13,308 nucleotides of DNA from an uncultured Elusimicrobia bacterium (GTDB taxonomy: Bacteria; Elusimicrobiota; Elusimicrobia; UBA1565; UBA9628): positions 1 to 13,308 of the forward strand of contig CAIQSZ010000152.1 of NCBI GenBank assembly GCA_903874575.1, written 5' to 3'. Within the stretch, counting starts at the first letter, position 1; every line of letters begins with the position of its first letter. Below, in pieces: positions 1 to 6,788 of the stretch. The position numbers and the translations under genes are program-made. The notes beneath the pieces were generated by a model. The model was not told where the DNA came from and searched no databases. It saw nothing but the letters and a program-made list of their open reading frames with translations.

Positions 1-311
1 ACTTCGGCAGTAGTTCCTCGGGAACGCAGCGCATCAATCAGCGGTAGATGCGGATCTTGACCTAAGCCGGAGTCGAAGGAAGGAGCCGCGCCGTGAAGGC
101 TGTCAATTAACTGAAGCCTCAATACTGAAAATGGCAGATCGACAGAACTCAATCCCGCTACGCCGGTCGCGCCAGGCATCGCATTTAGGGCGGAAACGAC
201 AAGGGGCACAAAAGCCGCATGCTCAGGGTGGGCTGCCATTAGACCATGCTGGGCAAAAGCGGCACGTGCAAACGCAAGGAGCATCGCGACGATCATGGAG
301 AAGTGTCTCAT
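1..311 (-). CDS. Partial gene for a secreted protein of unknown function (C-terminus beyond the left edge)
   Basis: An uninterrupted reading frame starts at ATG 311 on the minus strand and runs off the left edge, giving 103 residues. The N-terminus looks like a Sec signal peptide: a basic start (MRHF), a hydrophobic stretch at about residues 5-15, and a likely signal peptidase I site after AFA at residue 20. The mature part is rich in Leu, Ala, His and Pro, and I recognise no family. Base composition differs from the neighbouring genes: it is clearly less GC-rich and uses codons such as TTA, CTA, GTA and ATT that are rare in the ilv/leu genes. It lies 96 bases beyond leuD on the same strand. 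No strong Shine-Dalgarno precedes the ATG. The open frame and signal peptide support a real gene; the function is unknown. Confidence 0.6.
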   Translation of the reverse strand, partial: MRHFSMIVAMLLAFARAAFAQHGLMAAHPEHAAFVPLVVSALNAMPGATGVAGLSSVDLPFSVLRLQLIDSLHGAAPSFDSGLGQDPHLPLIDALRSRGTTAE

Positions 312-329
312 GAACTTATTATGGTACGC

Positions 330-353
330 GAACCCTGAAAGCAGACAGGGTCC
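330..353 (-). other. Small hairpin between leuD and the downstream secreted-protein gene
   Basis: On the minus-strand RNA, eight bases at 353-346 can pair with 337-330 (one G-U pair) around an eight-base loop. No U-run follows, so it is not a convincing Rho-independent terminator. It could be a processing or 5' UTR structure. Nothing else in the 312-407 gap is clear; a CATAAT close to the downstream start resembles a -10 box but has no good -35 partner. Confidence 0.25.
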
Positions 354-407
354 AAAGGCCTAAACGACGGTCGTCTTTTGACCCGGGCCGCCGAGGGGAA
401 CTTCAGT

Positions 408-899
408 TCAAGCGGCCGCGCGCTTCTTGACGTAGGGCATCAGGCCGCCGGCCGCGATGATCTCCCGCATGAAGGGCGGAAACGGCTGGGCCTGATAGGT
501 CTTGCCCTTGGTCAGGTTCCGGATCGCGCCGCTGTCCAGGTCGGCCTCCAGCCGGTCGCCCGTCTCGGCCTCGCGCGCCGCCTCCGGGCACTCCAGGATG
601 GGCATGCCGATGTTGATGCAGTTGCGGAAAAAAATGCGCGCGAAGGACTCCGCGATCACCAGGCCCAGCCCCAGGCCCTTGATGGCCAGCGGCGCGTGCT
701 CGCGGCTGGAGCCGCAGCCGAAGTTGCGGCCGGCGACCAGGACGTCGCCCGCCTTGGCTTTGCGCGGGAAATCCGCGTCGGCGATCTCCATGCAGTGCTT
801 GGCCAGCTCCGCGGCGTCCGCGGTCACCAGGTACTGCGCGGGGATGATCTGGTCCGTGTCGACGTTGTCCCCGAACTTGAAGGCGTTCCCTTTGATCAT
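408..899 (-). CDS. leuD: 3-isopropylmalate dehydratase small subunit (LeuD)
   Basis: Small (swivel-domain) subunit of isopropylmalate isomerase, which pairs with LeuC to interconvert 2- and 3-isopropylmalate in leucine synthesis. The 163-residue length fits the short LeuD type usually found with HacA-like LeuC proteins, rather than the ~200-residue enterobacterial type. Visible family motifs are the N-terminal DNVDTDQIIPAQYL (residues 11-24), the substrate-recognition loop GRNFGCGSSREHAP (about 57-70), and the ESFARIFFRNCINIGMP segment (about 84-100). The start is fixed by a strong GAGGAG Shine-Dalgarno that overlaps the leuC stop codon, with only 7 bases between the genes. It is the last gene of the ilv-leu run. 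No leuB follows, so the next pathway enzyme must be encoded elsewhere. Confidence 0.96.
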   Translation of the reverse strand: MIKGNAFKFGDNVDTDQIIPAQYLVTADAAELAKHCMEIADADFPRKAKAGDVLVAGRNFGCGSSREHAPLAIKGLGLGLVIAESFARIFFRNCINIGMPILECPEAAREAETGDRLEADLDSGAIRNLTKGKTYQAQPFPPFMREIIAAGGLMPYVKKRAAA

Positions 900-906
900 G
901 CTCTCC

Positions 907-2196
907 TCACGCGGCCGCGGCCGACGGCGCCCGGCCCGCGACGTCCTGCGGGTGCGCGATATGGCCCGCGATCGCGCTGGCGGTGACCACCGCCGGGTTG
1001 GCCAGGTAGACCTGGGAATCCCGGTGGCCCATGCGGCCCGGGAAGTTGCGGTTGCTCGACGAGATGCAGACCTCGCCGGGACCGAGGACGCCCATGTGGC
1101 CGCCCAGGCACGGCCCGCAGGTCGCCGCCGAGACGACGGCGTCCGCGTCCATGAAAACGTCGATGAGGCCTTCCTGCAAGGCCTGGCGGTAGACGTTGCG
1201 CGTCGCCGGGATCACCATGAAGCGCACCCCTTTGGCGACCTTGCGGCCCTTGAGCAAAGACGCGGCGACGCGCAGGTCCTCGATGCGGCCGTTGGTGCAG
1301 GAGCCCAGGAACGCCGACTGGATCTTCGCGCCGGAGAGCCGGCTCACGCCCGTCACCTTGTCCGGAAGGTTGGGCTGGGCCACCTGCGGCTCCATGCCGC
1401 CGATGTCCCAATCGTGGGAGGCGCAGTAGGCCGCGTCGGGGTCGCTTTTATAGACGGTGTAAGGGCGCTTGGCGCGGCCCTTGAGGTAGGCCTCGGTGGT
1501 CTCGTCGGCCTCGATGAAGCCGCTCTTGCCGCCCGCCTCGATGACCATGTTCGTCATCGTCAGCCGCGCCTCCACCGACAGGCGCTTCAGCGCGGGACCG
1601 CCGAACTCCATGTGGCGGTACAGCGCGCCGTCGAAGGTGATCCGGCCGATCGTGTACAGGATCAGGTCCTTGCCCGTCACCCACGGTCCGGGCTCGCCGC
1701 GGTAGTGGAAGCGCATGGTCTCCGGGACCTTGAGCCAGATCTCGCCGGTCGCCATCACCGCCGCGAGGTCCGTGCTCCCGACGCCCGTCGAGAACAGCCC
1801 CAGCCCGCCGTAGGTGCACGAGTGGGAGTCCGCGCCGATGACGACGTCGCCCGGCACGACCAGGCCCAGCTCCGGCAGCAGGGAATGCTCGATGCCGCCC
1901 CGCCCTTCGTCGAAGAAAAGGCTCAGGCCGTGCTTGAGGCTGAACTCCCGCGCGACCGCGGCCTGCGCGGCGCTCGCGATGTCCTTGGCCGGCACGAAGT
2001 GCGAGAACACGATCGCGATCCGGTCCTTGTCCCAGACTTTTTCGATTCCGGCTTTTTCCAGTGCCTTGATCGAGACGGGGGCGGTGACGTCGTTGGCCAT
2101 CGCCAGGTCCACCTTGGCCATCACGAACTCGCCCGGACGGACGGACTCCTTGCCGGAGTGCGCGGCGAGAATCTTCTGCATCGCGGTCTGTCCCAC
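907..2196 (-). CDS. leuC: 3-isopropylmalate dehydratase large subunit (LeuC)
   Basis: Aconitase-family large subunit of isopropylmalate isomerase, carrying the [4Fe-4S] cluster. It has 429 residues, close to the HacA/archaeal-type LeuC size and shorter than the ~465-residue enterobacterial form. Cluster ligands are visible as C300 in GSCTNGR and C360 and C363 in CGPC. The active-site segment DSHSCTYGGLG is at residues 123-133. The C-terminal NRNFPGRMGH motif (about 383-391) is the conserved substrate-binding arginine region. The start is taken as GTG 2196 because AGGAG lies 5 bases upstream and overlaps the leuA stop; an in-frame ATG at 2181 is the alternative. It is translated together with leuA and leuD. 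The same enzyme type can also act in citramalate or homocitrate pathways, but LeuA next door points to leucine. Confidence 0.96.
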   Translation of the reverse strand: MGQTAMQKILAAHSGKESVRPGEFVMAKVDLAMANDVTAPVSIKALEKAGIEKVWDKDRIAIVFSHFVPAKDIASAAQAAVAREFSLKHGLSLFFDEGRGGIEHSLLPELGLVVPGDVVIGADSHSCTYGGLGLFSTGVGSTDLAAVMATGEIWLKVPETMRFHYRGEPGPWVTGKDLILYTIGRITFDGALYRHMEFGGPALKRLSVEARLTMTNMVIEAGGKSGFIEADETTEAYLKGRAKRPYTVYKSDPDAAYCASHDWDIGGMEPQVAQPNLPDKVTGVSRLSGAKIQSAFLGSCTNGRIEDLRVAASLLKGRKVAKGVRFMVIPATRNVYRQALQEGLIDVFMDADAVVSAATCGPCLGGHMGVLGPGEVCISSSNRNFPGRMGHRDSQVYLANPAVVTASAIAGHIAHPQDVAGRAPSAAAA

Positions 2197-2204
2197 GTTC
2201 TCTC

Positions 2205-3764
2205 CTAGGCCTTGCGCCGCGGCTTCATCCGTCTTTTCTGGCGCAGGGCCGCCGCCAATTTATTGATCGCGTTCACGTACGCCTTGGCGCTGGCCTCGAC
2301 GATGTCGGTCGAGGCCCCCCGGCCGAGGATGTTCAGGCCGTTCTGCTCGACGCGCACCGTCACCTCGCCCTGGGCGTCCTTGCCGCTGGTCACGGAGCGC
2401 AGGTTGTAGTCCAGCAGGCGCGGCCTCATGCCGGAGGCCTTGTCGATGGCGCGGGTGGCGGCGTCGACGGGGCCGTCCCCGCAGGCCGCCGCCTGCACCA
2501 CGCCGCCGGCCGTGCCCAGGCGCACCGTCGCCGTGGGCACGACGCCGAAGCCGCTGGAGGCGTGCAAGTACTCGAGCCGGTACTCGTCCTCGGCGCCCGA
2601 GGACCCGGTGTCCATCAGCGCGGCCAGGTCGTCGTCGAACACGTAGCGCTTTTTGTCCGCCAGTTCCTTGAAGCGGACGAAGATCTCATCCAGGCCGGCC
2701 TTGGAGACCGCGAAGCCCAGGTGCTTCAGCCGGCTCTCGAGCGCGTGCCGGCCGCTGCGCGAGGTCAGCAGCAGGGCCGACTCCTCGATGCCGACGTCCG
2801 CCGGATTCATGATCTCGTAGGTCCGGCGGAACTTCAGGATGCCGTCCTGGTGGATGCCGGAGGAGTGCGCGAAGGCGTTCGCCCCGACGATGGCCTTGTT
2901 GGGCGGGACCGCCACCCCGGTCAGCGCGGAGACCAGGCGGCTGGCCTTGGCGATCTCCTTGGTCCGGATGCCGACCTCCACGCCGAACAGGTCCCGGCGC
3001 GTCTTCAGCGCCATGACCGTCTCCTCCAGCGTCGTGTTGCCCGCGCGCTCGCCCAGGCCGTTGACCGTGCACTCGATCTGCCGCGCCCCGGCCCGGACGG
3101 CGGCCAGCGCGTTGGCCACCGACAGGCCCAGGTCGTCGTGGCAGTGCGCGGAGACGACGGCGCGCGCGATGTTGGGCACCGCCCGGATCAGGCCGGCGAT
3201 GAGCTCGCCGTACTCCCAGGGGATGGCGAAGCCGGTGGTGTCCGGGATGTTGACCGTCGTCGCGCCCGCCGCGATGGCCGCCTCGACGATGTCGGCCAGG
3301 TAGCGCGGGTCGGTCCGGGTCGCGTCCTCCGCGGAGAACTCCACGCTGTCGACGAACTTCTTGGCGTACTGGACGTGCTCCACCGCGCGCTTGAGCGCCT
3401 GCTCCCGCGTCATCTTGAGCTTGTGCTTGAGATGGATGTCGGAAGTCGCGATGAACACGTGGATGCGCGGGCGCTTGGCGGGCTTGAGCGCCTGCGCGCA
3501 AGCGTCGATGTCGCCCTTGACGCAGCGGGCCAGGCCGCAGATCTCCGGGGCGCCGGGCCGCCGGCCGACCGACGCGGCGATGCTCCGGACCGCCTCGAGA
3601 TCGCCCTTCGAGGAGACGGGAAACCCCGCCTCGATCACGTCCACGCCCAGGCGATAAAGGCGGTCGGCGACCTGGAGCTTCTGCTCCGTGCCCAGGCCGC
3701 AACCGGGCGCCTGTTCGCCGTCCCTCAGCGTCGTGTCGAAGATGACGACCTTGTCCGCTTTCAT
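2205..3764 (-). CDS. leuA: 2-isopropylmalate synthase (LeuA)
   Basis: Condenses acetyl-CoA with 2-oxoisovalerate, the first committed step of leucine synthesis. At 519 residues it is a full-length bacterial LeuA. The N-terminal HMGL-like TIM barrel shows FDTTLRDGEQ at 9-18, the metal ligands D15, H207 and H209 (in SAHCHDD) and N243 (in NGLGERAGN). HSSGIHQDG at about 300-308 is typical of isopropylmalate synthase. The C-terminal leucine-binding regulatory domain is present from about residue 390, with CGDGPVDAA and the GRGASTDIVEASAKAY motif near 480-495, so leucine feedback inhibition is expected. The start is ATG with AAGGAG 6 bases upstream, 13 bases after the ilvD stop. Citramalate synthase was considered and judged less likely. 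Confidence 0.96.
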   Translation of the reverse strand: MKADKVVIFDTTLRDGEQAPGCGLGTEQKLQVADRLYRLGVDVIEAGFPVSSKGDLEAVRSIAASVGRRPGAPEICGLARCVKGDIDACAQALKPAKRPRIHVFIATSDIHLKHKLKMTREQALKRAVEHVQYAKKFVDSVEFSAEDATRTDPRYLADIVEAAIAAGATTVNIPDTTGFAIPWEYGELIAGLIRAVPNIARAVVSAHCHDDLGLSVANALAAVRAGARQIECTVNGLGERAGNTTLEETVMALKTRRDLFGVEVGIRTKEIAKASRLVSALTGVAVPPNKAIVGANAFAHSSGIHQDGILKFRRTYEIMNPADVGIEESALLLTSRSGRHALESRLKHLGFAVSKAGLDEIFVRFKELADKKRYVFDDDLAALMDTGSSGAEDEYRLEYLHASSGFGVVPTATVRLGTAGGVVQAAACGDGPVDAATRAIDKASGMRPRLLDYNLRSVTSGKDAQGEVTVRVEQNGLNILGRGASTDIVEASAKAYVNAINKLAAALRQKRRMKPRRKA

Positions 3765-3777
3765 CGCGCGCTCCTTG

Positions 3778-5454
3778 TCACCCGTCCGTGACGCAGCCCA
3801 GGCTGGCGGAGGCCACGTTCTTGATGTACTTGCGCAGGGCGCCCTTGACGGCCTTGTCGGCCGGCGCGCTCCAGCGCGCCCGCCGCGCGGCCCATTCCTG
3901 GTCCGTCAGCGCCGCGTCGATCGTCCGGGCGCGGGCGTCGACGGTGACGACGTCGCCGTCGCGCAGGAGGGCCAGCGGCCCGCCCGCCTGCGCCTCCGGA
4001 GAGACGTGCCCGACGATGAAGCCGTGGGAGCCGCCCGAGAACCGTCCGTCGGTGATCAGCGCGACCTTGTCGCCCATCCCCGCGCCCATGATCAGCGACG
4101 TGGGCAGCAGCATCTCGGGCATGCCGGGGCCGCCCTTGGGACCCTCGTAGCGGATGACGACGACATCTCCCGCGGCGATGCGGCCCTGCTCGAAGCCGGC
4201 GACCATCGCCTCCTCGGAATCGAAGACGCGCGCCGGACCAGAGAAGCGCTCGCCCTCCTTGCCGGTGATCTTGGCCACCGCGCCCTCCGGGGCAAGGTTG
4301 CCGCGCAGGATCTGCAGATGCCCCGTGGCCTTCAGGGGATTCTTCAGCGCGTGGACGATGTCCTGGCCGGCGGACAGCCCCGGCAGTCCGGCGAGATTTT
4401 CCGCCACGGTCCTGCCGGTGACCGTCATGCAGTCCCCGCGCAGTAGCCCGGCGTCGAGCAGAAGGCGCAGGACGGCGGGGGTGCCTCCGACGCGCTGAAG
4501 GTCGGCCATCACGTACTTGCCGCTGGGCTTGAAGTCCGCCAGCAGGGGCACGCGGTCGCTGACGGCTTGGAAGTCGTCCAGGCTCAACGGGACGTCCACG
4601 GCCTTGGCCATCGCGATCAGGTGCAGGACGGCGTTCGTCGAGCCTCCGAGCGCCATGACCACGGTCATCGCGTTCTCGAAGGCGTCCCGCGTCATCACGT
4701 CGCGGGGCTTGATGTCCCGCTCCATCAGCAGACGCAGAGCCCGCCCGACGCCCAGGCACTCCGCCGCCTTGCCCGGGTCGACGGCGGGCGCCGAGGAACT
4801 GTAGGGCAAGGTCATGCCCAGCGCCTCGATGGCGCAGGCCATGGTGTTGGCGGTGTACATGCCGCCGCAGGCTCCGGGCCCGGGGCAGGCCTGACGCAGG
4901 ATGGCCTTGCGCTGGGACTCGTCGATGGTCCCGGCCAGGAATTGGCCGTAGCTTTGGAACGCGGACACGACGTCGATGGACTGTTTTTCCCACCGACCGG
5001 GCTGGATGGTCCCGCCGTAGACCATCAGGCCGGGGCGGTTCAGCCGCCCCAGCGCGATCAGGCAGCCCGGCATGTTCTTGTCGCACCCCGGGATTACGAC
5101 GCAGGCGTCGTACCAATGGGCGCTCACCACCGTCTCGATGGAGTCGGCGATCAGCTCCCGGGATTGGAGCGAATAATTCATCCCCTCCGTTCCCATGGCG
5201 ATGCCGTCGCTGACGCCGATGGTGTTGAAGCGCAGGCCGACCATGTCGGCCTCTTGGACGCCCTTCTTCACCTCCGCCGCCAGCTCGAGCAGGTGCATGT
5301 TGCAGGGGTTGCCCTCGTACCAGACGCTGGCGATCCCGACCTGGGGCTTCGACATCTCCTCCTCGCTCAGGCCGACGCCGTAGAGCATGGCCTGAGAGGC
5401 CCCCTGGGACTTGGGCTGGGTGATGCGGCGGCTGTACTTGTTCAGCTCGGTCAT
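3778..5454 (-). CDS. ilvD: Dihydroxy-acid dehydratase (IlvD)
   Basis: Dehydrates 2,3-dihydroxy-isovalerate and 2,3-dihydroxy-3-methylvalerate to the 2-oxo acids of valine and isoleucine; the valine precursor also feeds LeuA. It has 558 residues, normal for the IlvD/Edd family. Three cysteines sit where [2Fe-2S]-type enzymes bind the cluster: C51 in NPCN, C124 in GCDKNMPG and C196 in GACGGMYTANTM. The VSDGIAMG motif is at about 81-88, and the C-terminal GRFSGGSHG with the catalytic serine is present. The chosen ATG (5454) overlaps the ilvC stop in an ATGA, indicating translational coupling. The frame stays open further upstream, but that part lies within ilvC and lacks family similarity. The gene precedes leuA by 13 bases. 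Confidence 0.97.
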   Translation of the reverse strand: MTELNKYSRRITQPKSQGASQAMLYGVGLSEEEMSKPQVGIASVWYEGNPCNMHLLELAAEVKKGVQEADMVGLRFNTIGVSDGIAMGTEGMNYSLQSRELIADSIETVVSAHWYDACVVIPGCDKNMPGCLIALGRLNRPGLMVYGGTIQPGRWEKQSIDVVSAFQSYGQFLAGTIDESQRKAILRQACPGPGACGGMYTANTMACAIEALGMTLPYSSSAPAVDPGKAAECLGVGRALRLLMERDIKPRDVMTRDAFENAMTVVMALGGSTNAVLHLIAMAKAVDVPLSLDDFQAVSDRVPLLADFKPSGKYVMADLQRVGGTPAVLRLLLDAGLLRGDCMTVTGRTVAENLAGLPGLSAGQDIVHALKNPLKATGHLQILRGNLAPEGAVAKITGKEGERFSGPARVFDSEEAMVAGFEQGRIAAGDVVVIRYEGPKGGPGMPEMLLPTSLIMGAGMGDKVALITDGRFSGGSHGFIVGHVSPEAQAGGPLALLRDGDVVTVDARARTIDAALTDQEWAARRARWSAPADKAVKGALRKYIKNVASASLGCVTDG

Positions 5455-6533
5455 CGGGCCGCGGTCTCTTCCTTCGCCGGCTTGGATTGCGCGCCGTCGG
5501 GCCGCAGGGACCGCACCTGGCGGCCGACCCGCCAAAGCTCCGAGCCTCCCAGCGCGTCGAGTTCCTTCTTGAGCTGTTCCTTATAATCTTTGCGGCCGTT
5601 GGCCTCGATGACCCGCTGGGCCTCGCTGCCGTCGGCGACGGCGGCGTAAAGCTTCTGGAACACGGGAAGCGTCGCCTCCTTGAACCGCGGCTTCCAGTCC
5701 AAGGCGCCGCGCTGGGCGGTCGTGGAGCAGTTGCCGAACATCCAATCCATGCCGTTCTCGGCGACGAGCGGCACCAGGCTCTGCGTCAGCTCCTCGACGG
5801 TCTCGTTGAAAGCCTCGCTGGGGGAGTGGCCGCGCCCGCGCAGGACTTCGTACTGCGCCTCGATGATGCCGGCCAAGGCGCCCATCAGCACGCCGCGCTC
5901 GCCGGTCAGGTCGCTGTAGACCTCGTGCTTGAAGGTGGTTTTGAACAGATAGCCCGAGCCGATGCCGATGCCGATGGCCAGCGCCTTCTCCTCGGCCTTG
6001 CCCGACGCGTCCTGGTGGACGGCGTAGCTCGAGTTGATGCCCTTGCCCTGGAGGAACAGGCGGCGCACGCTGCGCCCCGAGCCTTTCGGCGCCGCCAGGA
6101 CGACGTCCACGCCCTGAGGAGGCACGATGCCCGTCTTGTCGCTGTAGGTGACGGCGAAGCCGTGCGAGAAGTACAGCGTCTTGCCCGGGGTCAGGTGCTT
6201 CTTGAGCGTCGGCCACGACTGGAGCTGGCCGGCGTCGGAAAGCAGGTAGCAGAGGACGGTGCCCTGCCGGCAGGCGTCCTCGAACGGGAGCAGATCGACC
6301 CCGGGACGCCAGCCGTCGGCGACGGCCTTGTCCCACGAGGAGGACTGTGGCCGCTGGCCGATGATCACCTTGAAGCCGTTGTCCCGCAGGTTGAGCGCCT
6401 GCGCCGCGCCCTGCACCCCGTAGCCGAGCATGGCGATGACGTCGCCGGCGAAGACCTCCTTGGCGCGGCTCAGCGGGAACTCCTCGCGGGTCACCACCTT
6501 CTCCTCGACTTCACCGAAATTCATCTGGGGCAT
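5451..6533 (-). CDS. ilvC: Ketol-acid reductoisomerase (IlvC), Bacteroidetes/fungal-like short form
   Basis: Isomerises and reduces 2-acetolactate and 2-aceto-2-hydroxybutyrate with NAD(P)H and Mg2+. It has 360 residues. The Rossmann motif GYGVQG is at 37-42 and the catalytic histidine is H124 in SHGF. Magnesium ligands are D208, E212, E244 and E248, with S270 in NCSTTAQRG; their spacing matches the short class I enzymes. The cofactor loop IIGQRPQSSSWDKA (about 57-70) and the ALNLRDNGF, YFSHGFAVTY and LDWKPRF segments resemble the Bacteroidetes/fungal-mitochondrial branch rather than the common ~330-residue bacterial type. A charged C-terminal tail of about 20 residues is not expected to be catalytic. 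AGGAG, overlapping the ilvN stop, lies 9 bases before ATG 6533; ATG 6524 is an alternative. The stop overlaps the ilvD start. Confidence 0.96.
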   Translation of the reverse strand: MPQMNFGEVEEKVVTREEFPLSRAKEVFAGDVIAMLGYGVQGAAQALNLRDNGFKVIIGQRPQSSSWDKAVADGWRPGVDLLPFEDACRQGTVLCYLLSDAGQLQSWPTLKKHLTPGKTLYFSHGFAVTYSDKTGIVPPQGVDVVLAAPKGSGRSVRRLFLQGKGINSSYAVHQDASGKAEEKALAIGIGIGSGYLFKTTFKHEVYSDLTGERGVLMGALAGIIEAQYEVLRGRGHSPSEAFNETVEELTQSLVPLVAENGMDWMFGNCSTTAQRGALDWKPRFKEATLPVFQKLYAAVADGSEAQRVIEANGRKDYKEQLKKELDALGGSELWRVGRQVRSLRPDGAQSKPAKEETAAR

Positions 6534-6545
6534 GGGCTTGTTCTC

Positions 6546-6788
6546 CTATAACGGCTGTATGTGGACGTCCGAAATCTCGACGACGCGCCGTAGCTGCTTG
6601 GCCGTGCGCTCGGCGATCTGGGGCTCGACGCGCAGGCATATCTCGAGACGGGAGACTCCGGCGGCGTCGGCTTCGGCCATGGTCAGGCGGTCGACGTCGA
6701 TCCGGCTGCGGGTCAGCAGGCAGACGATGCGCTGAAGGGCCCGCAGGGCGCTGTGCGCGGTCACCGACAAGATGAAGGTCTTTTTCAT
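6546..6788 (-). CDS. ilvN: Acetolactate synthase small (regulatory) subunit, single ACT domain
   Basis: An 80-residue protein directly after the catalytic subunit, in the expected place for the regulatory subunit of acetolactate synthase. The sequence fits one ACT domain: a first strand FILSVTAHS, a helix ALRALQRIVCLLTRSRIDV, then strands around LTMAEADAAGVSRLEICLRV and a second helix before VVEISDVHIQ. Typical IlvN/IlvH proteins have about 160 residues with a second C-terminal domain; that domain is absent here and no broken remainder is visible before ilvC. It therefore resembles the short IlvM/IlvN subunits. The DN-G type valine-binding loop after the first strand reads TAHSALR, so valine sensitivity cannot be assumed. 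ATG 6788 overlaps the ilvB stop in an ATGA. Confidence 0.85.
   Translation of the reverse strand: MKKTFILSVTAHSALRALQRIVCLLTRSRIDVDRLTMAEADAAGVSRLEICLRVEPQIAERTAKQLRRVVEISDVHIQPL

Noticed and set aside
131..313. A 60-codon plus-strand frame near the left edge
   Set aside because: The product is basic and low in information, while the opposite strand holds a frame open to the edge with a signal peptide.
364..382. An AAACGAC/GTCGTTT-like inverted repeat after leuD as a terminator
   Set aside because: The stem is short and interrupted, the loop is only three bases, and no U-tract follows.
502..2208. A long plus-strand open frame opposite leuC/leuD
   Set aside because: It is antisense to two clear enzymes, has an Arg/Ala-rich low-information product, and is explained by GC-rich third codon positions. 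Similar mirror frames at 2562-3791, 4567-5586, 5487-6551 and 7190-8500 were rejected for the same reason.
2205..3764. Citramalate synthase (CimA) instead of LeuA
   Set aside because: HSSGIHQDG, the full regulatory domain and the adjacent leuCD favour 2-isopropylmalate synthase. Substrate assay would be decisive.
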